This document shows positions 56,393-64,000 of a DNA stretch of 64,000 nucleotides, piece by piece. Below the pieces are notes generated by a model. That model did not search any database, had not been told where the DNA came from, and saw only the letters and a list, made by a program, of their open reading frames with translations. Positions within the stretch are counted from its first letter, which is position 1, and each line of letters starts with the position of its first letter. The position numbers and the translations under genes are program-made. The DNA comes from Thalassia testudinum (taxonomy: Eukaryota > Streptophyta > Magnoliopsida > Alismatales > Hydrocharitaceae), in contig JAZHRO010000003.1 in assembly GCA_037157565.1 (NCBI GenBank), positions 65,226,501 to 65,290,500 on the forward strand, given 5' to 3'.

Positions 56393-57329
56393 TCACATGA
56401 TCTCAAAGGGTTGAGACCAATCAAGGGATTGCAGGATAGGTGCTTGGGTAACTCGATCACGCAGGATCTCAAACGCATGAGTGCACTCCTTGATAATTTC
56501 AAAATGGGCATCCTTAGAGAGAAGATTAGTCAAGGGGCACGTGATTTTTGAGAAATCAGGAATGAATCGATGGTAAAAATCGATGTGCCCCAAAAATGAA
56601 CAGATGTCCTTGATCGAGCTAGGTATAGGGAGCTTAGAAATCAGATTCACCTTGGCTCGATCAACATGGATGCCTTTTTCAGAGATGAGATGTCCCAGGA
56701 CAATTCCCTCAGGTACCATGAAGTGGCACTTTTCCCAGGAAAGAACCAAATTCACGTCGATGCACCACCTAAGGATTTGGACCAAGTGCAGGAGTCAATC
56801 ATCAAACAATTCCCCAAATACCGAGAAGTCATCCATGAGGACTTCAAGGTATTCACCTACCATATCTGAGAATATGGAAAGCATGCACCACTGAAAAGTA
56901 GCGAGTGCATTGCAGAGACTGAACGACATCCTTCGGAATGCGTACGTCCCGAAGAGGCATGTGAAGGTAGTCCTCAGGATGGATTGCAACTTGGTTATAA
57001 CCAAAGCACTCGTCCAAAAAGCAGAAGAATTGATTTCCCATTAGTTTCTCGGGTATCTGATCAATGAACGGTAGTGGGAAATGATCCTTCTTCATGGAGG
57101 AATTGAGTCTTCTGTAATCAATGCAGACTCTCCATGAGTTCGCTATACGGGTCGATATGGTTTCTCCGATTTCAGTTGTGATCATGGTGAGTCCTACCTT
57201 CTTAGGCACAACTTGGATTGGACTCACCCACCGAATGTTGAGGATCGGGTAGATGATCCCTGCATCTAACCACTTAATGATCTCCTTTTTCACGACATCA
57301 TGCAGATTTGGATTTAGGAGTCTCTGCAT
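56393..57329 (-). pseudogene. Reverse transcriptase of F (frameshifted)
   Basis: It begins in one frame (EIIKWLDAGIIYPI, WRVCIDYRRLN, KDHFPLPFIDQ, CFLDECFGYNQ) and continues, after a shift at about 56990-57005, in another (FGTYAFRRMSFSLCNALATFQ, EVLMDDFSVFG, LVLSWEKCHFMVPEG). The catalytic box MDD is present. Block FLGHIDFYHRFIPDFSKI, typical of Ty3/gypsy, is intact. A further shift or stop near 56790 is likely. Confidence 0.85.
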
Positions 57330-57341
57330 TTCACGAGATGG

Positions 57342-58388
57342 TCATGAGCCCTCTTCGGTATAGATATGGTGTGTGCAGTATGAGGGGTTGATGCTAGTCA
57401 GATCATCGAGAGTCCATCCAATGGCTCTCCGATGTTGTTGGAGGATAGTAATCAAGCGTGTTTCCTGATTAGATGTGAGTCGGGAGTTGATAATCACAGG
57501 AAACATCTGATTGGAACCCAAAAAGATGTATTTGAGATGGTCAGGGAGGGGTTTCAATTCCATAACAGGATTATCAGTAGCTGTAGGTGGTTTAGAGTGG
57601 GTGTCGGGAGCAAAGGAAGGAGGTGTGTTTAAGTTAGATTCAGGCTCCTCTAATTGCGGGTTTTGATCTTCTTGTGGTTGATAAAAAATAATCGAGTTTT
57701 CCTCGATACATGGGTCATCAACCACGGCCTCGATATCGCAAATTTGTTTGATAAATCTGCAATTAATTCCTTGTTGGGCCTTAAAGATATTGATCTTTAG
57801 TGTCTTGCTCCCAAATTTTAATTCAATTTGGCCCTCCTCATAATTAATATTGGCCCTAGCTGTGACCAGAAAGGGTCTCCCTAATATGATCGGTGTATTC
57901 TTCAAATTCTCAGGAGCATCCATGTCTAAGACGATGAAATCCATAGGAAAGTAAAAATCGTGTACCCTAATTATGACATCCTCGAGTACTCTTTTTGGTG
58001 ACTTAATAGATCGATCAACTAACTGCAAAGTCATCTCTGTCGGTTTAAGTTCAGATTCCTCAAAGTAGTCTAGTAGGGATGTGGGTATCAAATTGATGGA
58101 AGCTCCTAGGTCCAATAAGGCTCGATCAAACTGCATATCACCGATAGCACAAGAGATCAGAGAGGTTCCTGGATCTTTTGCCTTAGGCGGGAGTTTGCTC
58201 AAAATGATGGAGCTGGCTTGCTCCAATAGTATGATTGGTTTCCCACCTTTGGTTCGCAGCTTACGCTTGGGTGTACATGTCTTTCAGGAATCATGCGTAA
58301 GCTGCTACATGGCAAATTTCATCCATCAAGGGGATGTTCATATGGGCTTGCTCAAAGAGCTTGACTAGGTCCTCCTCAGGTGCCACGG
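57342..58388 (-). pseudogene. gag end and aspartic protease of F
   Basis: The frame 58226-57342 holds an aspartic protease with active-site block LLDLGASINLIP and the flap/terminal block TPIILGRPFLVTARA. An acidic linker rich in Glu, Pro and Gln follows, then a lead-in to RT (ELKPLPDHLKYIFLG). The protease cuts the polyprotein. The gag-end linker (58227-58388) is in part readable and is cut off by element D at 58389. Confidence 0.8.
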
Positions 58389-59156
58389 TGATTGCATAGC
58401 AAAAATACACCAACAAATATGCCATCTTGTGTTATTTCCTAACACTGCCATTGCATATTAGGTAGCCATAGTTGCATTTGTAAAAGTGACACATGCATGC
58501 ATTTATTTGAGAGGGGAGGATAATTCAAATAATTGGCCATGTAATTAACAACTTCTTCAAGTGCTGCCTCGTAATTTCACCTTCATTTTTTATTTTGACT
58601 TTGAATTTCGTCTCCCTCGCGCGGCTCAGGGCATGGGGCTTGCATCTCTTGGCACCATTCCTCTGCCAGCTGCATGGCTGGTCATGCACACCCTGAGCAT
58701 GGCCGTGGCATGCCTCCTTCTCCTTTAAAAAGCCTTGCCCTCTTCCTTGCGAGAGGGGAGCCTGAAAAAAAACACCAGCAGCCGCCTTCGTCCAGGCAAT
58801 CTTCCTCCCCTTTTCCCCTCCATACGCAGTAGCTCTTCCACTGAAGAGACACACTACGGGCAGGAGTAGGCTCACTGTGGTCCCACGACCACCACCGTGA
58901 GTTCCACCACCACCCAGCTCCTTCGTGAGTAGGTGGGCGTGGTGGTTTCATTCTCTATTTTCATTGTTGAAGCCCATCGCCATTGCCAGAAGCTCCAAGC
59001 TCCAGAGCTCCAGCAACAACAGCACGGTAGCTAGCAGTCGTGCAAGCGCCCGCACGCATGCTAGCACCGTCCGCAGGCCCTTTCAGCACCCGTAGGGACC
59101 TTCCAGCACGCCCGCGCATGCAGAATCGGCTGCAGCTGGTTGTCCATCACGTGCGG

Positions 59157-59205
59157 CACTGTAGCTACTGTTCATGCCTTTCAGCGCGACACTGTAGCTA
59201 CAGTG
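59157..59205 (+). other. Conserved 12-bp stem-loop in LTR D
   Basis: Arms CACTGTAGCTAC (59157-59168) and GTAGCTACAGTG (59194-59205) are perfectly complementary. Compared with LTR C, one C-G pair has become T-A on both arms. Confidence 0.7.
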
Positions 59206-59324
59206 CGGTGACCGAGGATTTTCTCACTTATCCGGTCACCGCATGCTCTCTCTCCTCGCAGCTACTGCCTCCAGCTAGTCGCCCGCGTCAGCGCCAATGC
59301 CCGCGTCTACACTCGCGCGCGTTT

Positions 59325-59646
59325 GCGCCCGTGCCCATCTGCACCCGCACCCACGTCTTCGCCCACGTTCACTCCAGCCCACAGCGCAGTGCGCTGTGCT
59401 ATGTAGTGTGCTGCATTGTGCTCTCCCTCACACTTTCGCTCCCGCCCACGCACGAAGGCAGCACACGTGCCCACTCCAGCATTCGCGCCTGCGCCCGTGC
59501 CCATCTGCGCTTGTGCCCACGTCTTCGCCCATGTTCACTCCAGCCCGTAGCGCAGTGCGTTGCGCTACGCAGTGCGCTGTGTTGTGCTCTCCCTCACACT
59601 TCCGCTCCCGCCCGTGCACGAAGGCAGCACACGCGCCCGCTCCAGT
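59325..59646. repeat. 166-bp tandem duplication in LTR D
   Basis: A GC-rich unit starting GCGCCCGTGCCCATCT occurs at 59325 and again at 59491. Both copies end in GGCAGCACACG..CC..CTCCAG. Solo LTR C shows only one related stretch, so the duplication is likely specific to this copy or subfamily. Confidence 0.7.
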
Positions 59647-59789
59647 GCCCGCGTGAAGTGCCTGTGCGCCTGTGCGCGCACCCGCACATCCAGACGATGC
59701 CCGCGGCTACCAGACGTCTTAAACTTACCGCTCTCTCTCACACCCACTCCCACACTCACGTGTACACACTCACACACTCACTTGTACAC

Positions 59790-60250
59790 ACCTATACATA
59801 CTTATATATATATACATATATATATATGTACACAAACACATATTAATACCTATACAACTATATATAAGTATATACATACATATATATATATACATATATA
59901 TATTTATACATATATACATATATACATACATATATACATATATATCTATAGATGTAAATACATATATATATATACATATACATATCTATATATATCTATA
60001 TACATAGATACTTATACAAATATATCTATATACATATATTACTATATATATATCTATATATATACATATAAATCTAGTTACAAATATATATATATATATA
60101 TACCTATATATATTTACATATCTATATATATATATACATAACTACATATACACCTATATATATATACAACCCTATCTATATATATATATACACACACACA
60201 CATATATATTTACATATATACAGATATACATATATTTACATACATATCAC
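59790..60250. repeat. TA/CATA-rich microsatellite in LTR D
   Basis: About 460 bases of TATA, CATA and TATAC units lie at the same LTR position as in solo LTR C (35970-36540). Confidence 0.85.
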
Positions 60251-60475
60251 CTACCTGTATCCATATGCACTAGTCACTCCACCACGCGTTATATTGTGGG
60301 AATATCTGCACCAGTTGCTGATATTCCCCGATACTCATGTAAAGAAAGCACCTCCGCACACACTCCCACACATCCATCCTACACTCTACGCGGCACTTCG
60401 TCTTGTTGGTTGCGTCTTCCTAGACGTGGACCAACTCGATACTGTGCTACACGCCATTTCCACTTCCACCCCCAC

Positions 60476-60509
<34 letters not shown>

Positions 60510-61020
60510 TATATTTATTTCTTTACAAGCAACCTATCCTGATTCTATTTCTCTTGTGTTTCCTGCTATTAAAAAGATAAAAAAAAAAGTAAAAGAGAAA
60601 AGATATTCCTTGTCTTGCAGGTACTCGGTCTTGCGAATAGCAGGATCAGTTTTTTTTTGGAAACCCTAAGTTGGCTTAAAGCCAAGAACAATTTGGCTCG
60701 AAGCCAAGGACCTAATTTTGAGGGTGTACCTCAAGGACAAACTTATCAGCAAAAAAATCTTAAATAGAAAAAAATCAAAAACATAATAAACACTCGAAAG
60801 AGATTCATTGTAGGAAAGGCGTAGAAACTTATTCACCTTTAATTCTCACCTCCCTAAGTTTGACCCTAGACCTAAAAGTGATCATGATAAAATTAAGTAG
60901 GCCAGGTTAAAAATTTTGTAAAAAGATGGTTAGGCACGATTTAGGTTAACCATTATACTCACTTCAACGATAATTTCACCATATTAACACAACCTGTTCG
61001 AGTCCTGACACACCTTTTTC

Positions 61021-61038
61021 TGGCGCCGTTGCCGGGGA
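61021..61038 (+). other. Primer-binding site of element D (tRNA-Asp)
   Basis: TGGCGCCGTTGCCGGGGA is exactly complementary to the 3' end of plant tRNA-Asp including CCA. It lies at the LTR boundary. This is the hallmark PBS of many Athila-type elements. Confidence 0.9.
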
Positions 61039-62413
61039 GGTGCGCACTGAGGTAAGTTTCTACTCCAATCCTTTAATTTTCTCTTCTTACATCCTTCTCT
61101 TCACGGGTGTTTTTGTTTGCTGGTGTGCAGGTAAACCCGTTGCAAAGAGGAGGCAAGCAGAGGAAGTCGGAGACGTGGGTAGATCCAAGGTGGGAACGAG
61201 AGTGTGAAGTCGTCGGCACCGCACTGGAGCTTCGCCCACGTTGCGAAAAAGGTAGGTCTCTCTCTTAGCAACTTAGGTCAACTTGTCACCTTAATAAAAA
61301 AAAACCTAAAAAAAAAAACTTCTTGGGATTTCTTGGGGGCAGTGGATTAAAAATTACTTGCTTGATTGTTTTCCATCACTCCCACCGCCCTGGGATTTCC
61401 CGCCAAACTTCGCATAGCGAGGATCCAAGAATCTTGATTCTTGAATCTTTCGTCGTGTGAAGTATTCTTTGAGGCAAAATTAAATAGATTGATTGCCATC
61501 CCTCCTTGCCTGATTTATCCGCAATTCGGGATCACATTTTTGGTGGGGAGACTTGGAATTGAGTTGATTCCAACCCCACCACAATCTTTCACGTGCCTTG
61601 GATTTGATCCCGAATATTTCAACCCCAACACTTTGATTTTCTCTTTACATTATATTGTGGTTGAGCCTTGTGTGTGGAACATCATTTTGGTGATTGGGAG
61701 CACTTGAATTGAAGTGCTTTGGCTCCCTTTCACACTAACCTAAAAATTGACTCGTGCATCCACACATAGAAATTTCCACCTAGGGAAGCCCATTGCATTT
61801 TTAGCATGCATTAACTAACTCACATTGAAGAAGGGTTTGTTGGACATAGAAAAACTTGTCTTTTCTCGAAAACCCGGAGATTGGTTGAATTGGTAACTCA
61901 GCGAAATCTTAAAATCCATACTACTTAAGGCTGAAATTCTAAAAACTATTCACCAACTAAAACTTCAATTTGGGGAGATTTCCGCGTTGCATGCTTGGTT
62001 TACACACTTTCTAAAATTAACGCACTTGGGCATTACCTGTAAACAACACCCTTCACATTCCAGAAGCACTTGATCCTAAGCCTCTAATTAAAACTGGTAG
62101 CAACTTGACCCTTATTAAGGATTGGAGGTCTAACTACCTACGTGTAGTGCCTACGTGCTGGTGCGGGTTCTCGCATGCTATCGGGTGTCTAAGACTGGGG
62201 CAAATGGCCTTTCAATCTGGCCCCGTGGTTCCGTGGTGCTCGCATTTGGTTCCGTAGGTCGTGATAGTAGGTAACTTAGATCTTTAGGTCTAAGGGCACA
62301 CTGTAGAGGTTAGGACTTTGATTGCCTTGATTTGTCATCAAGTGTACCTTTGCGGCATCATTTCTCTCATCCCTTTTCCCTTCTTATCCCCCCAATTCTT
62401 CCTGCGATAGTAC
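61039..62413 (+). other. Leader of element D with a predicted intron
   Basis: A strong 5' splice site (GAG then GTAAGT at 61052) and a 3' site (GGTGTGCAG ending at 61130) bound a 79-bp, pyrimidine-rich segment. A short GC-rich exon-like stretch follows, then AT-rich untranslated sequence to the gag ATG. No gene is supported in the rest. The frame at 61441-61707 has no family resemblance. Confidence 0.5.
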
Positions 62414-64000
62414 ATGTTTGGGAGGAGGTCAAAAAACCCTGAATTATTTGAATTGTATGATAATTTTAGAACAATAGAATCGAATCATCATCCTCCTCCA
62501 CAAACATGGCTGCATGCCCACCCCCAAATCCTGAGGGAGGAAACTGCCCTCAAATTCCACCAGGTGGTGGAGCATGGACCCCATAACCCGCCTCCAAGCC
62601 CAAATGGAAATGTATAATGAACAAATTGAAGCCATTAGGGAAACCTTGGAAGAAATGCAGAACCCTCCCGAACGGGAGGAGCCTAGGTCTCTTAGCTCTT
62701 ATCAAAATCCTGCTGCTATAGAGACCATAGGACAAATTTGGGTCCCCATGGGTGGGGATGATTTTGAACTGAAACCCAATATAATTGGCCTAATAAACTT
62801 TCACTTCCATGGTCTTGCAAGTGAAGATCCTTTTCTTCATTTGGAAGACCTAACTCGATTGGCTGAAATAGTTAAACCAAGAAATATCGGGTTATCAATT
62901 GTCCTCATGAAAATGTTCCCATTTTCGTTGTGGGATAAAGTATCGCAATGGTTATGCACCCTTGGGAGAACCATCCATTCTTGGGAAGAGATGCGAACAA
63001 CATTTCTCAAGAAATTCTTCCCAATCGGGCAAACCAATGCGCTTCGCCGTGCTATAACTTCCTTTACGCAACAAAACGGCGAACAGTTTCATGAGGCTTG
63101 GGAGAGGTATAATGACCTCCTCCGGAAGTGTCCGCACCATGGTCTACCTAAGTGGAATATAGCCCAGATTTTCTATTATGGGCTAAATGAGACTTTGAAG
63201 CAGATTGTAGACGCTTCCTGCGGAGGGAATTTCATGAATAAAGACAAGAATGGAGCATTTGAATTATTTGAAAACATGAGCGAAAACTCATTGAACAATG
63301 CCTCCATTATCACCTTTAATCGTATCAGCCTGCCCGTAATGTTCACGAAGTTGACACGGGACCCTCCCATTCATCCACTGATCTTAACCTTATCGCACAA
63401 AAATTGGATGAAGTCTCCGTTGTGCACAAGAAACTGGATTAGCTTCTGGCCAATCTTGCCCATTCTATGGCAAACACCCCCACCTCACCACTTCGTCACA
63501 ATCCCAATCCTTCCAACGCTAGGCTTATCCCTAAAAACCCCGTGAGATCTTCCTTACCGAGTGTCGCGCAAAGCGATTCGGTAAGTCATGTGGATCTGGC
63601 TTTTGCAAGCCATTATTTTGACATGGAGGACGAAGCCTTCGTGTGCTCGGATGCATATTTACATGCGGACTCGTCTTCTGGCTTAGAAGACGCTTGCGCC
63701 CTGGGGAACAACCTGTTCTCTACCACTTATAACCTAGGGTGGCGAAATCATCTGAACTTCGCATGGTCCAATAACCCACAGCGCCAAAACCCTGCGAATG
63801 GGCCAATGCGACAGTCTACACCCATCATCCCAAGGGCTCAGTCTAATCTTATGGCAAATCCGCCATCGAGTCCTTGCATACCGCAAACAGAACATGCATC
63901 AAGTCCTCTTGATAAATTGATGTGAATGATGACAGAAATGTCTAAGCACCATGAAGAGAACATGACATCTCTTCAGCACCAATTGGTGTAGCAGAATGTT
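62414..64000 (+). pseudogene. Athila gag of element D (frameshifted, cut by window end)
   Basis: Gag forms the particle that packages element RNA. The start is ATG 62414 (MFGRRSKNPELFELYD). Reading shifts frame near 62590 and continues as the retrotransposon gag core at 62574-63320: FELKPNIIGLINFHFHGL, DPFLHLEDL, FPFSLWDKVSQWL, TTFLKKFFPIGQTNALRR, EAWERYNDLLRKCPHHG. A second shift near 63340 and a TAG near 63437 lead into the tail frame (63467-63925) with YNLGWRNHLNFAWS. It is the best preserved gag in the window, yet not functional as it stands. The protease region would follow beyond 64000. Confidence 0.85.

Larger units (their letters stand above)
50478..58388 (-). mobile_element. Element F: Athila-lineage Ty3/gypsy element, 5' end missing
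   Basis: Read leftward: end of gag/protease (58388-57342), RT (57329-56393), RNase H and integrase (56374-54674), a 3' noncoding region with two polypurine tracts, and a 3' LTR (53090-50478). Gag and the 5' LTR lie beyond element D, which inserted at 58389. F appears to be inserted in the J LTR. The order PR-RT-RH-IN makes it Ty3/gypsy. Stops, frameshifts and a changed integrase catalytic residue make it inactive. Confidence 0.85.
58389..61020 (+). repeat. 5' LTR of element D (2632 bp)
   Basis: It starts TGATTGCATAGCAAAAA and runs directly to the PBS. A TTTAAAAAG box near 58733 may be the promoter. It has a GC-rich block (58990-59720), a CACTGTAG stem-loop (59157-59205), a 166-bp tandem duplication, and a TA-rich microsatellite (59790-60250) with a second (TA)n at 60479-60506. 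Long Pro/Arg and Tyr/Ile frames here are artefacts. Confidence 0.85.
58389..64000 (+). mobile_element. Element D: 5' half of an Athila-type element
   Basis: 5' LTR (58389-61020), perfect tRNA-Asp PBS (61021-61038), a leader with a likely intron, and a decayed gag (62414 to the window end). Pol and the 3' LTR lie beyond 64000. It interrupts the gag/protease linker of F. The left flank pentamer is CACGG (58384-58388); the right one is outside the window. The LTR is homologous to solo LTR C. Confidence 0.85.

Noticed and set aside
59040..60141. 268- and 193-codon frames
   Set aside because: GC-rich tandem duplication followed by a TA microsatellite within LTR D; no protein-like signal.

Overview
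This window is a repeat-dense, intergenic stretch of a large-genome flowering plant. I see no convincing host gene, tRNA, rRNA or CRISPR array. The plant assignment rests on Athila-lineage Ty3/gypsy retrotransposons (gag and pol motifs, and a primer-binding site complementary to plant tRNA-Asp in several copies), a plant-type L1 LINE with an RVT and zf-RVT ORF2, and very long (1.9-2.9 kb) LTRs. The species cannot be told from the sequence. Nearly every long ORF here is a decayed transposon gene or a low-complexity artefact.

Layout, left to right. (1) 1-4606: 3' end and 3' LTR of element B (+), split by a 1.73-kb solo LTR (283-2015) with 5-bp duplications. (2) 4607-10158 plus 19487-19756: element L (+), with an unusual ORF in place of gag-pol and a 3' LTR (G) split by element A. 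(3) 10159-19486: element A (+), a complete 9.3-kb non-autonomous LTR element with two LTRs, PBS, one novel ORF, two polypurine tracts and duplication ACATG. (4) 19757-20826: LTR fragment K. (5) 20827-24605: element H (-), decayed PR-RT-RNase H and a partial 5' LTR. (6) 24606-26159, 41261-42058 and 47230-50477: pieces of one Athila element J (-), split by element E, by the LINE and probably by element F. (7) 26160-41260: element E (-), sister of A, itself carrying two solo LTRs (B', 26618-29491; C, 34644-37224). (8) 42059-47210: an apparently full-length but dead LINE with a 19-bp target duplication. (9) 50478-58388: element F (-), an Athila element with PR, RT, RNase H and IN and a 3' LTR. It is cut on the right by (10) element D (+), 58389-64000, with a 5' LTR, a perfect PBS, a leader with a likely intron, and a decayed gag that runs off the window.

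The most interesting content is elements A, E and L. They keep Athila ends, but the whole gag-pol is replaced by one long unknown ORF. In A and E it begins with the Athila gag start motif (M-x-G-R-R-S) and stops just before the post-pol motif GGCGTTAAACTCAGC. Its product would have a Pro/Tyr-rich N-terminus, a helical segment, a long acidic region and a hydrophobic C-terminus. A, E, L and the pol-bearing F share the same 3' architecture: two polypurine tracts separated by a 1.2-1.8 kb noncoding spacer with repeated motifs, and usually a hairpin just upstream of the final tract. A and E would have to be mobilised in trans by an autonomous Athila element such as the ancestor of D, F or J.

Other recurring signals are arrays of the palindrome TCAGACGTCTGA in LTRs of at least two unrelated families, hairpins at the first bases of the LTRs in several families, and inverted repeats around the core promoters, including a TATA box placed exactly in a hairpin loop. 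All coordinates and duplications were read by eye; identities to named families come from motif recognition, not a database search.
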